A stretch of DNA of 34,724 nt from Bacteroidaceae bacterium (GTDB taxonomy: Bacteria; Bacteroidota; Bacteroidia; Bacteroidales; Bacteroidaceae): contig JAFRTL010000003.1 of assembly GCA_017427065.1 (NCBI GenBank), positions 1 through 34,724 of the forward strand. The letters run 5' to 3'. The notes beneath the pieces were generated by a model that worked only from the letters and a program-made list of their open reading frames with translations, had not been told where the DNA came from and did not search any database. Shown here in pieces: positions 15,748-24,409 of the stretch. Every line of letters starts with the position of its first letter. The stretch's first letter is position 1. Made by a program: the position numbers and the translations under genes.

Positions 15748-17220
15748 ATGACATATAAATCTTTTATTTGTCTTATTATGACATTGGTTTTGACCGCTTG
15801 TGAGAAGAGCGATATCACCATAAGTGGTCAGTTGGGTGAGGAAGTAACGATCACTCCAGATTACAAGGATGTGACCATTCCTCCAAACATTGCTCCTCTC
15901 AATTTCCAAACAGAGATAGAAGAGGCCACTTGTCTCATCATTGAAGATGAGCAAGGGAAAAGCTTCCAAGTCCATGCGAAAGAAGGGCTTTTCACCATTC
16001 CCTTGGGCCCATGGAAAGCGCTGTTGCAAGAGAATAAAGGCAAGAGCTTGACTCTGACCGTTTGTAAGGAAGAGGGAGACAAATGGAAGTCGTATAATCC
16101 TTTTACTATTCACGTTACAGAAGAAGAAGCCGATTCTTACATTGCTTATCGACTATTGGTATCATGTTATGGGCAATGGAATCGAATGGGTATTTATCAA
16201 CGTAATATAAGCAATTACGATCAGACCCCCATTTATGAGAATAATCTGACAGATTACAACTGTATCAATTGCCATAGTTTCCCCAATCAAGATCCTACCA
16301 AGCTCTTTTTCCACATGCGTGCAAAAAATGCAGGTACGGTGTTGATACAAAATGGTAACGTGCAAAAACTTAATACCGCTACCCCTGAAACCATGTCGGC
16401 TTTAGTGTATCCTTATTGGCACCCATCGGGCAATTTCATTACAACTTCCGTAAATAAAACATTTCAGAGTTTCTTCTACCATCATGAGAATACGTTGGAA
16501 GTCTATGACACCGACTCTGATGTCGTTATTTACGATGTGGAGCGTCAAGAAGTTTTCTCTAGTCCTGCTTTGAAAGCCGACAGTGTCTTTGAAAGCTTTC
16601 CTACCTTTTCTCCTGACGGACACAGTTTGTATTTCCTCACTGCACGTGCCAAACAGATGCCTGTAGAGTATAAAGACTTACGCTATAGCCTTTGCCGCAT
16701 AGACTTTGATCCTGAAACCCGAACATTAGGGCAGCAGGTAGATACCATTTTCAATGCAGAAAAAGAACATATGAGTGTGTCATTCCCACGAATTTCTCCA
16801 GATGGCAGATTTCTGGTTTTTGGCATGCAGGAGTTTGGGAACTTCTCTGCATGGCATAAGGATTGCGACCTTTATTGCCTGCGTTTAAACGATGGAGAAA
16901 TATATCCGCTTACTGCTGCCAATAGTGATGAATCAGAGAGTTATCACAGCTGGAGCAGTAATAGCCGTTGGATGGTTTTCAGTAGCCGAAGAATGGATGG
17001 ATTGTTTACGCGCACTTATTTCACATATATCGATAAAGATGGAGTGGCGCACAAGCCATTCTTGCTCCCACAAAAGAATCCTGTGCAGTACTATGATGAC
17101 TTGTTGTTAGCGTATAATCTTCCTGAGTTTATCAAGGATAAAGTAGAAATAAACCCTCACAAGATTGCTACGGTCATGCGTAACACGGAAGGAGTAAACG
17201 TCACTTATCGCAAAGACTGA
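15748..17220 (+). CDS. Lipoprotein with CxxCH heme-type motif and TolB-like (PD40) propeller, copy 1
   Basis: A 490-residue exported lipoprotein: signal peptide with lipobox LTAC (Cys18). Order of parts: a conserved beta-rich N-terminal region with PDYKDVTIPPNIAPLNF (about residues 38-54), a helix-rich linker, the c-type cytochrome motif CINCH at 172-176, then FFHMRAKNAGT whose His189/Met190 could supply the distal heme ligand. From about residue 210 a WD40-like/TolB-type propeller follows (SALVYPYWHPSGNFI, FPTFSPDGHSLYFLT, FPRISPDGRFLVFGM, SYHSWSSNSRWMVFSSRR). Heme attachment is inferred from the motif alone. ATG 15748 is preferred over the upstream TTG because the signal peptide then starts correctly. 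It converges on its paralogue, 7 bp apart, with no terminator between them. Confidence 0.82.
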   Translation: MTYKSFICLIMTLVLTACEKSDITISGQLGEEVTITPDYKDVTIPPNIAPLNFQTEIEEATCLIIEDEQGKSFQVHAKEGLFTIPLGPWKALLQENKGKSLTLTVCKEEGDKWKSYNPFTIHVTEEEADSYIAYRLLVSCYGQWNRMGIYQRNISNYDQTPIYENNLTDYNCINCHSFPNQDPTKLFFHMRAKNAGTVLIQNGNVQKLNTATPETMSALVYPYWHPSGNFITTSVNKTFQSFFYHHENTLEVYDTDSDVVIYDVERQEVFSSPALKADSVFESFPTFSPDGHSLYFLTARAKQMPVEYKDLRYSLCRIDFDPETRTLGQQVDTIFNAEKEHMSVSFPRISPDGRFLVFGMQEFGNFSAWHKDCDLYCLRLNDGEIYPLTAANSDESESYHSWSSNSRWMVFSSRRMDGLFTRTYFTYIDKDGVAHKPFLLPQKNPVQYYDDLLLAYNLPEFIKDKVEINPHKIATVMRNTEGVNVTYRKD

Positions 17221-17227
17221 CTCCTCT

Positions 17228-18715
17228 CTACGGCTGTGCACTGAAACTGACGTCAATCCCGTTGGTTTCTTTCATCATACGGGCGATATCCTTCTGATCG
17301 AATTCCACCTTATCACTGATGAATTCTGGAATATTGTAGCAGAAAAAGAGGTCCTCGTAAAACTCTACAGGGTTTTTCTGTGGCAAAAGGAAAGGTTTAT
17401 GTGCCACTCCGTCCACATCGATATAGGTAAAGAAAGGACGTGTGTAGAGGTCACCCATTCTTCGACTGCTGAAAACCATCCAACGGCTATTACTGCTCCA
17501 TGAGTGGTAACTATCTGTGCCATCCGGACTATTAGCTTCCGTGAGTGCACGCATCTCACCGCTCTGTAGATCGATGATATAGAGGTCGGCCTCAGAGTGC
17601 CAGATAGAGAAATTGCCCGCATCATGCAAAGTCACCACCATGAAACGTCCGTCAGGTGAAATGCGGGGGAAAGATACACTGCGTCCCTCTGCCTTAGCAT
17701 TATAAAGCGTATCAACCTTGCTTCCGAAAGTACGGCTCTCTACGTCCACATCGATGCGACAAAGACTGTAGTGTACATCTTTGTAGGTCAGCGGAAGACT
17801 ATCCACCTTGGCTGCAGAGCAGAAATAAAGGCTTCTGCCATCGGGAGAGAACGTTGGGAACGTTTCAAATGCATCATCCGACTTCAGCAGCGGAGTGCTG
17901 AACACTTCGTGACGATTCACATCATAAACCACCACATCAGAGGCATTATCGAACACTTCCAGGACATTCTGGTTATGCGCAAAGAAAGACTGATGTGTGT
18001 CATTGACGGAGAAAGCGATATATTCACTCGTAGGATGCCAAAACGGATAAACTAATGCAGAGATGGTTTCATCGGTCTTGGTGTTCAGCTTCTCGGCATT
18101 CTTTCCTTGACGTAATACCGTACCTGCATGCTTTGCCCTCATGTGAAACAACATCTTTTCTGGATCACGTGAAGAGAAACTATGGCAATTGACGCAATTG
18201 TAATCGGTAAATGCATTCTCATATACAGGCATCTGCTCAAAAGACTCCAAATCGCGCTGATAAATGCCCATTTCATTCCAGAAAGTATAGGTAGGTTGAA
18301 TGAGGCGGTAAGCGATATAAGGATCTATCTCTTCCTGAGCTACATGTATGCAGAAAGGCAAATAGGCCGTCCATCCATCTTGGGTCTTGTGACAAACGGT
18401 CAAAGTAATGTCTTGCCCTCTATTATGTTCCAATAGGTTCTTCCATTTCTTCGCTGGAATGGAGAACAATCCCTTAGCATCACCTAGCACCTGAATACTC
18501 TCCCCTTGAATGCCAGTTACCAAAAGGGCGACTTCTTCCTGGACTTGAACCTGGAAATTCAGTGGGGCGATGTTTGGCGGAATCGTCACGTCTTTATAAT
18601 CGGGGAAGACGGAAACTTCCTCATCAGACTGCTGAGAGACTTCTATAGTGGAGTTGCATGAAACCAGCAACAATAGCAGTAAAAACTGAAAGATAACATT
18701 GAATCGTATAGTCAT
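17228..18715 (-). CDS. Lipoprotein with CxxCH heme-type motif and TolB-like (PD40) propeller, copy 2
   Basis: A 495-residue paralogue of the protein at 15748-17220, similar over its whole length and equally organised. Lipobox LVSC places the acylated Cys at 20; FPDYKDVTIPPNIAPLNF, CVNCH (174-178), FHMRAKHAGT (His191/Met192) and the propeller repeats (FPTFSPDGRSLYFCS, FPRISPDGRFMVVTL, SYHSWSSNSRWMVFSSRR) are all kept. ATG 18715 is chosen because a signal peptide begins there (MTIRFNVIFQFLLLLLLVSC); the frame is open up to 18880 but that stretch lies beyond the promoter at 18745-18774. The gene points away from its DUF6057 neighbour, unlike copy 1. Function unknown. Confidence 0.82.
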   Translation of the reverse strand: MTIRFNVIFQFLLLLLLVSCNSTIEVSQQSDEEVSVFPDYKDVTIPPNIAPLNFQVQVQEEVALLVTGIQGESIQVLGDAKGLFSIPAKKWKNLLEHNRGQDITLTVCHKTQDGWTAYLPFCIHVAQEEIDPYIAYRLIQPTYTFWNEMGIYQRDLESFEQMPVYENAFTDYNCVNCHSFSSRDPEKMLFHMRAKHAGTVLRQGKNAEKLNTKTDETISALVYPFWHPTSEYIAFSVNDTHQSFFAHNQNVLEVFDNASDVVVYDVNRHEVFSTPLLKSDDAFETFPTFSPDGRSLYFCSAAKVDSLPLTYKDVHYSLCRIDVDVESRTFGSKVDTLYNAKAEGRSVSFPRISPDGRFMVVTLHDAGNFSIWHSEADLYIIDLQSGEMRALTEANSPDGTDSYHSWSSNSRWMVFSSRRMGDLYTRPFFTYIDVDGVAHKPFLLPQKNPVEFYEDLFFCYNIPEFISDKVEFDQKDIARMMKETNGIDVSFSAQP

Positions 18716-18744
18716 AAGAATGTGGTTTTCATTAATTATCCTTG

Positions 18745-18774
18745 CAAAGGTACAGATTATTATTTTCTTTTCAA
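18745..18774 (-). promoter_or_regulatory. Promoter of lipoprotein copy 2
   Basis: Minus strand TTG (18774-18772), 19 nt, then TACCTTTG (18752-18745): an exact Bacteroidetes consensus, predicting a leader of about 25 nt. Confidence 0.75.
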
Positions 18775-18927
18775 CAAATAACCCATGTTTTCTTATATCA
18801 AGGCTTATTCTTTGTTTAAATAATGCGAGAACCTCAAAACATCCAAAGGTTTTTCTTACGATTGGCGAAGGACAAATCATTTAACATATATTAAGAAAAT
18901 CTTTATTATTAATAGGACCATAAGATG

Positions 18928-18935
18928 TAATTTTG
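18928..18935 (+). promoter_or_regulatory. -7 box of the second DUF6057 gene
   Basis: TAATTTTG, an exact TAnnTTTG match, 30 bp before ATG 18966. No TTG at -33. The AT-rich 250-bp gap 18716-18965 otherwise holds only the divergent promoter. Confidence 0.5.
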
Positions 18936-18965
18936 TATGGTATTATTGGTTAATAACGACAGGTA

Positions 18966-20747
18966 ATGAATTCAGATAAATCTTCAAAACTTAGATTGTT
19001 GTTGACAGTAGGCATGCTAATTGCAGTATGTTTATTGTTGTATTCTATTTTGGAGAGTACCCAGAGGTTCGTTTATTATTACAAGGAACAGCAACAGATA
19101 TTCCTTTTCGATCGAGCCTATATCTTCGGTTTATTAAAGCCTATCGGGGGTTTGGCCGTGATGGTGGGACAATGGTTGGTACAATTCTTCGTGCTGCCAC
19201 ACACAGGTGCCTGGATCTCAACATTACTCAGTCTGGTATCTGCCTCCTTCATCTTCTTAAGCTTGCGAAAGTTGGATGCACATGGATGTTGGTGGGTACC
19301 ATTAGTATTCATACCTGTTTTACTATACAACATTTGCTTGCAAGAAAGCCATGTACATTATGATGGATTAGTGGCACTAGCTATCGGAAGTTTCTGCCTT
19401 TGGGTATATTCCTTACTGGCCAAGACTCATTGGGCATTTCGCGTTATAGGTGGTGTGGTGATTGCATTGGCGCTGTTCTATTTGGCAGGTTCAGTGGCTA
19501 TACTCATTAGTCTTTCGATGTTGTTGTTTGACTTGCTTCGTAAGGCTCCAAAAGCCTATCTGGGAGTAGTCCCATTGGCAGTGGTGCTTTTCTTGGGCAT
19601 CTTGGCAGTGTCTTTCAGATGGTTAATGGATTATGATTATGCGTTTTGGACAAAGGGCTACTGCGAATATTACTATGCTCCAACTACCCTACATACTTTG
19701 TCATGGATCTCACTACCTTTACTGATGCTTTTAGTGGGAGTGTCGGCCAAATGGCAGTGGCGCAAGACTTGGATGGAACCAGTATTGGCTGTGGTACTGA
19801 TAGGACTGATGACCTTCGGCTATCTGCGAGTATCAAACGGTGTGATGAACCATGCTTACTATACTTTGCAGGAACAGATACACTATACCGATACGCAAGA
19901 ATGGGATAAGTTGACCACCGTAAAGGGGGTTAGTGCCAATGACGATATACAAATGAACTATTTCAACCTTGGGCTTTCACATCAAGGACGGCTGCTTAAT
20001 GACTTGTTGATCTATCCACAGAAAGGCATGTCATCATTGATGATAGGCGATGTGCAAGATACGGATATGAGTGTACTGATGGCACGCCTGTACTATCAAA
20101 TGGGAATAATAGGGGCAGCCCAATATCTATCTTTTTGTGCGACTGTGGGCATCACCTATGGTAACCCTTCTATGACGAAGTTACTGATTAAGACCTACCT
20201 CATCAATGGCTCTTATCAGATGGCAGAGAAGTATATAAAGATGCTTGAGAAAAGTTGGAATTATGCCGACTGGGCAAACGAACAACGCAAGTTCCTTTAT
20301 AACGATAAGGCAGTAGAAACAGACCCGGAGTTAGGGATGATGCGTCGAGGGCTCTCCATGAATAGTGATGAATTTGTAATAATTCATGGTCCTTTATCAG
20401 ATTTAACCTCAGTATTGGATACTAATCCTGACAACCAAAAGGCGGCCGAATATTTAATAGGCATGCTATTAGTTTCCAAAAATTTCGATGGCGTAATAGA
20501 GTTTGTGGAACGGTATTATGGGAAGGGATGTTTAACCTCTTTACCCGACCGCCTGCAAGAAGCGGTAGTGGCCATAGCAGAGCACGATCCTGATTATTGC
20601 AGGGCACATGGAGTGAGTGAAGAAACCATCGACCGATTCAGTAGTTTCAGGCAGGATGTGATTACCTTGAGAAGGAATGGAGCCTCTAACTTTTCTGGTT
20701 TGGCGGCTAAATATGGCAAGACTTTTTGGTATTACATGCTAAAATAG
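18966..20747 (+). CDS. DUF6057 family polytopic membrane protein, copy 2
   Basis: A 593-residue paralogue of the protein at 13872-15668, alignable without large gaps from end to end. The N-terminal half again has about nine or ten hydrophobic segments, including KEQQQIFLFDRAYIFGLLKPIGG and GQWLVQFFVLPHTG. The C-terminal soluble half keeps QMNYFNLGLSHQGRLLNDLL, GNPSMTKLLIKTYLINGSYQMAEKY and FRQDVITLRRNGASN. Both copies keep HDPxYCRAHGVSEETIxRFS and end in GKTFWYYM. The strongest conservation includes the loops YNxCLQxxxVHYDGLVAL and FWTKGYCEYYxxPT, which may be functional sites. It is divergent from lipoprotein copy 2 and converges on recQ with a 7-bp gap. No function is assignable. Confidence 0.85.
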   Translation: MNSDKSSKLRLLLTVGMLIAVCLLLYSILESTQRFVYYYKEQQQIFLFDRAYIFGLLKPIGGLAVMVGQWLVQFFVLPHTGAWISTLLSLVSASFIFLSLRKLDAHGCWWVPLVFIPVLLYNICLQESHVHYDGLVALAIGSFCLWVYSLLAKTHWAFRVIGGVVIALALFYLAGSVAILISLSMLLFDLLRKAPKAYLGVVPLAVVLFLGILAVSFRWLMDYDYAFWTKGYCEYYYAPTTLHTLSWISLPLLMLLVGVSAKWQWRKTWMEPVLAVVLIGLMTFGYLRVSNGVMNHAYYTLQEQIHYTDTQEWDKLTTVKGVSANDDIQMNYFNLGLSHQGRLLNDLLIYPQKGMSSLMIGDVQDTDMSVLMARLYYQMGIIGAAQYLSFCATVGITYGNPSMTKLLIKTYLINGSYQMAEKYIKMLEKSWNYADWANEQRKFLYNDKAVETDPELGMMRRGLSMNSDEFVIIHGPLSDLTSVLDTNPDNQKAAEYLIGMLLVSKNFDGVIEFVERYYGKGCLTSLPDRLQEAVVAIAEHDPDYCRAHGVSEETIDRFSSFRQDVITLRRNGASNFSGLAAKYGKTFWYYMLK

Positions 20748-20754
20748 GCTATTA

Positions 20755-22461
20755 TCACCTTTTTGAGTTCAGGCAGCAATCACAGATGCCACAGTTATGG
20801 GGATTGTCTTCTCCAAAATAGCGCAGCAACATACGGCTTCGACAAGTCACGTCATTCTCTGCGTAATGGATGATGGCATCTAGTTGTTTTTCTAATCGTT
20901 CCTTGCGCTTTTCATAAATCTCTTTAGAGAAATGGAGATCTTGAAGCTCCATGCGCTCGCGAGTATAAATAACATAAGGAGTCTTCTTTGCAGGGATATA
21001 ACTGATGATATGTAACTTTGCCAAACGGATAAGTCGTGCATAAATGTCTTGTCTGTCCATGTGGAGGCGAATGGAAAGGAGTTCTTCACTGATATAAGCA
21101 TAATCCGTAAAAACTCCCGTATAAGAGCGAAGAATGGTCTGAATAAGACGATCGGTATCTTTATCCGTTTCATGCAAACGGTAAAGTTCATCTCTAGAAA
21201 GAATAAACATCAGTCGGGATGCATTGTCTTGTTCATCCGTGTATTCCAGATAACCGGCTTGCGTAAGTATCTTCAAAGCACTATGCACGGGTACAGGAAA
21301 ATGCTTAAATTTACGACAGAAGTCATCGATGTCAAACACTTTTATGCAACCTATTCCATCTCCCATCGCCATTTGGTAATAGTATTGAAGATGCTCATAA
21401 ACCTGACGAATGTAGTCTTTTTGTGGGAAAGTATCAGGCACACGTCGATGCAAGATGGTCTTGTCGTGCGGATGGTAGAGCAACACAGCATAAGCTTTCA
21501 AACCATCTCTTCCTGCACGTCCAGCCTCCTGGAAATAGGCCTCGATGGAATCGGGCAAATCCATGTGGATAACCAAACGCACATCCGGTTTGTCAATACC
21601 CATTCCAAAGGCATTGGTCGCCACCATCACCCTACTCTCTCCGCTTTTCCAACGCTGTTGTCGCTGGTCTTTGACTGCATCATCCAGTCCTGCATGATAA
21701 AACTCTGCCGTAATATCTGCCGACTGAAGTAATTCAGTGATTTCTTTTGTCCTCCTACGATTACGCACATAGACGATGGCACTACCTGCTGTACGCTGAA
21801 GGATATGAAGCAGTTCCTGGGGTTTGTTCTCTGTCTTTCTTACGACGTAAGCCAGATTCTTACGTTCAAAACTCATGCGAAAGACGTTCTCTCGAGGAAA
21901 CAGCAATTGTTTCTGGATATCTTTGACAACCTCAGGGGTGGCAGTGGCAGTAAGTGCTAATAAGGGTACGTCTGGAAGCAATTCCCTAATTTCTGCTATT
22001 TTCAAATAGGCAGGGCGGAAATCGTAACCCCATTGAGAGATACAATGGCTCTCATCCACAGTGATAAGGCAGATATTCATCTTCTGCACTTTTATGCGGA
22101 AGAGTTCTGTGCCTAAACGTTCTGGAGAGATATATAGGAACTTATAGTTGCCAAAGATACAATTGTCTAAAGTCGTCAGGATTTCCTCATGCGACATGCC
22201 AGAATAGACTGCTAATGCCTTGATGCCCTTATCCCTAAGATTTTGTACCTGATCTTTCATAAGGGCTATCAAAGGGGTAACGACCAGACATAATCCTTCC
22301 ATGCACAGCGTAGGTACTTGGAAGGTAATAGACTTTCCTCCTCCAGTAGGCATTAAGCCAAGCGTGTCACGTTTCTGAAGAATGCTATGGATGATATCTT
22401 CCTGTATTCCTCGAAAAGAATCAAAGCCCCAATACTGCTTTAAAACATTGCGCAGCCTCAT
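20755..22461 (-). CDS. recQ: RecQ family ATP-dependent DNA helicase
   Basis: A 568-residue 3'-5' superfamily 2 DNA helicase for recombination and fork repair. Walker A is at residues 36-44 (MPTGGGKS), motif II is DESHCISQWGYDFRPAY, and motif VI is YFQEAGRAGRDG. A winged-helix-like region follows the helicase core, and a zinc-binding cysteine set (CRSRMLLRYFGE...CGICDCC) lies at the extreme C-terminus. No HRDC domain follows. ATG 22461 is preferred over TTG 22473 because MRLRNVLKQYWGFDSFRGIQ matches the family start. The gene lies 24 bp downstream of recJ, so the two repair genes are probably co-transcribed. Confidence 0.95.
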   Translation of the reverse strand: MRLRNVLKQYWGFDSFRGIQEDIIHSILQKRDTLGLMPTGGGKSITFQVPTLCMEGLCLVVTPLIALMKDQVQNLRDKGIKALAVYSGMSHEEILTTLDNCIFGNYKFLYISPERLGTELFRIKVQKMNICLITVDESHCISQWGYDFRPAYLKIAEIRELLPDVPLLALTATATPEVVKDIQKQLLFPRENVFRMSFERKNLAYVVRKTENKPQELLHILQRTAGSAIVYVRNRRRTKEITELLQSADITAEFYHAGLDDAVKDQRQQRWKSGESRVMVATNAFGMGIDKPDVRLVIHMDLPDSIEAYFQEAGRAGRDGLKAYAVLLYHPHDKTILHRRVPDTFPQKDYIRQVYEHLQYYYQMAMGDGIGCIKVFDIDDFCRKFKHFPVPVHSALKILTQAGYLEYTDEQDNASRLMFILSRDELYRLHETDKDTDRLIQTILRSYTGVFTDYAYISEELLSIRLHMDRQDIYARLIRLAKLHIISYIPAKKTPYVIYTRERMELQDLHFSKEIYEKRKERLEKQLDAIIHYAENDVTCRSRMLLRYFGEDNPHNCGICDCCLNSKR

Positions 22462-22463
22462 GT

Positions 22464-22484
22464 CAATGTTCAATGCTCAATTAT
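22464..22484. repeat. Three 7-bp tandem units at the recJ/recQ junction
   Basis: Units CAATGTT, CAATGCT, CAATTAT fill the gap between the recJ stop and the recQ start: the same 7-bp period as at other junctions. Confidence 0.6.
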
Positions 22485-22485
22485 T

Positions 22486-24207
22486 TTAAACTTCGTTTGG
22501 TTTAATGTCTTCTATCTGCAACTGTACTTCACCTTTTTTATGCGTATTTTCCTCGATAGTATAAACAATATCGAAGCTGCGCTTTGTCTTAATAAATCGT
22601 ACATGCGAACTTTGTCCGAAAGCAATACCGTTCATCACCTTGTTGGACTTGTTGTCCACCAGCTCCAATTTGATATGTTCCTGACCGCGTCCTACCACCT
22701 TACTCGTGCCATAGTCATACACATTGTGGGTGCAGAAAACAGGTTTCTCGTTGTTAGGACCGAATGGGTTGAACTTCTTCAAATCTGCATAGAACTTGTT
22801 GGAGATATCCTTGAAATCTATTTCTGCATTGATGTCGATCACGGGCAACATTTGTTCAGAAGTGATGTGTTCTGCCACAAAAGCCTCAAATCTTTCTCTA
22901 AAGATTGGCACATTCTCTGCCTTCATGGAAAGACCTGCTGCATAAGTATGACCTCCGAAGTTTTCCAACAAATCACGACAAGATTCTACGGCTTTATAGA
23001 CATCAAACCCCGTAACTGAACGGGCAGAACCCGTAGCCAGACCACCTGTATATGTAAGTACCACAGAAGGCTTATAGAAGACTTCCGTCAATCGGGAAGC
23101 TACAATACCAATCACGCCACGATGCCATTCCGGATTATAGAGCACGATGGAATGCTTGTCATTCAATGCCGAATGTTCTGCCACAATCTTATTGGCTTCT
23201 TCCGTCATGGCTTTATCCAGATCCTTGCGCGTCTCATTGTACTGATTGATGGTATTGGCTTTTTCAACAGCCGTAGAAAAATCCTTTTCTGTCAGCAGAT
23301 CCACTGCTTCCTTACCGTTCTGAATACGACCAGAAGCATTGATGCGTGGCCCTATCTTGAACACGATGTCGCTCATTGTAAGCTCTCTGTCATTAAGTCC
23401 ACACACATCAATGATAGCTTTCAGTCCAACACTGGGATTGCTATTGAGCTGTTTCAAACCATGGTAAGCTAAAATGCGGTTTTCACCCATAATGGGTACG
23501 ATATCGCTGGCAATACTCACAGCACAAAGGTCAAGCAAAGGAACCAAGTTATGGAAGTCGATGCCGTTATTAAGGGCAAAGGCCTGCATGAACTTGAACC
23601 CTACGCCACAACCAGAAAGGTGCTCATAAGGATAAGTGTTGTCTTTCCGCTTGGCATTGAGAATAGCCGCAGCAGGAGGAAGTTCATCATCGGGCACATG
23701 ATGGTCGCAAATGATGAAATCTATGCCTTTTTCTTTCGCATAGGCAATCTCCTTCACTGCCTTAATGCCACAATCCAGCACGATGACCAGTTTTACACCA
23801 GTCTCCTCGGCATAATCCACCCCCTGAAAGGAAACGCCATAACCCTCTTCATATCGATCAGGGATGTAATAATCGATATTCGAGTAAAACTGTTGAATAA
23901 ACTTGTAAACTAGCGCTACAGCTGTAGTGCCGTCTACGTCATAATCACCATAGACGAGAATACGCTCCTTGCGCCCCATAGCCAAATTCAGCCTTTCGAC
24001 CGCAAGGTCCATGTCCTTCATCAAAAATGGGTCGAGCAGTTCAGAAAGCTGCGGACGGAAGAACTTCTTCGCCTCCGCCGCCGTCGTGATACCGCGCTCT
24101 ACCAAAAGTCTGCCCAATATCGGACTCATACCCAGGTCTTTGGCCAATTGTTGGCTTGTCTCGACCAGGTGGGGAGATATAGGCAAATAATTCCATTTGT
24201 GAGTCAT
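22486..24207 (-). CDS. recJ: Single-stranded-DNA-specific exonuclease RecJ
   Basis: A 573-residue 5'-3' exonuclease on single-stranded DNA, used in RecF-pathway recombination and mismatch repair. The DHH phosphoesterase core shows DYDVDG at residues 88-93, a later Asp in IVLDCGIKA, and DHH at 168-170 (ICDHHVPDDE). SGCGVGFKFMQA and INASGRIQNG follow. The DHHA1 domain carries GGHTYAAGLSMK near residue 400, and the C-terminal OB-type domain (KPVFCTHNVYDYGTSKVVGRGQEHIKLEL) is intact. Length and order are normal. First gene of a recJ-recQ unit. Confidence 0.97.
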   Translation of the reverse strand: MTHKWNYLPISPHLVETSQQLAKDLGMSPILGRLLVERGITTAAEAKKFFRPQLSELLDPFLMKDMDLAVERLNLAMGRKERILVYGDYDVDGTTAVALVYKFIQQFYSNIDYYIPDRYEEGYGVSFQGVDYAEETGVKLVIVLDCGIKAVKEIAYAKEKGIDFIICDHHVPDDELPPAAAILNAKRKDNTYPYEHLSGCGVGFKFMQAFALNNGIDFHNLVPLLDLCAVSIASDIVPIMGENRILAYHGLKQLNSNPSVGLKAIIDVCGLNDRELTMSDIVFKIGPRINASGRIQNGKEAVDLLTEKDFSTAVEKANTINQYNETRKDLDKAMTEEANKIVAEHSALNDKHSIVLYNPEWHRGVIGIVASRLTEVFYKPSVVLTYTGGLATGSARSVTGFDVYKAVESCRDLLENFGGHTYAAGLSMKAENVPIFRERFEAFVAEHITSEQMLPVIDINAEIDFKDISNKFYADLKKFNPFGPNNEKPVFCTHNVYDYGTSKVVGRGQEHIKLELVDNKSNKVMNGIAFGQSSHVRFIKTKRSFDIVYTIEENTHKKGEVQLQIEDIKPNEV

Positions 24208-24283
24208 TATATATATTATTTTTTATTTTTTCCATTGTATATAAAAATTAGTTTGAGCCTATTAAGGCATTTTAATGAATGTG

Positions 24284-24315
24284 TAAAGATACGGCTTTTA
24301 TTTTAATATATGCAA
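24284..24315 (-). promoter_or_regulatory. Probable promoter of recJ-recQ
   Basis: Minus strand TTG (24315-24313), 21 nt, then TATCTTTA (24291-24284), one mismatch from TAnnTTTG. It would give a leader of about 70 nt. The rest of the gap 24208-24409 is very AT-rich and holds the terminator described next. Confidence 0.5.
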
Positions 24316-24346
24316 GGATATACGAAAAATTTTAGGAAAAATAAAA

Positions 24347-24382
24347 AATCCAGTTAAGTAAAAATATTTTCTTAACCGGATT
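24347..24382 (-). terminator. Terminator of the thioesterase gene
   Basis: Arms 24347-24358 and 24371-24382 pair over 12 positions with one mismatch (A-C). On the minus strand the hairpin is followed by TTTTTTATTTTT, the classic intrinsic-terminator form, 27 bp after the thioesterase stop. Confidence 0.8.
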
Positions 24383-24409
24383 GATTATTTATTTAGTACA
24401 AAATCTGTC

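Noticed and set aside
18716-18880. 55-residue N-terminal extension of lipoprotein copy 2
   Set aside because: It lies upstream of an exact consensus promoter and would bury the signal peptide and lipobox.
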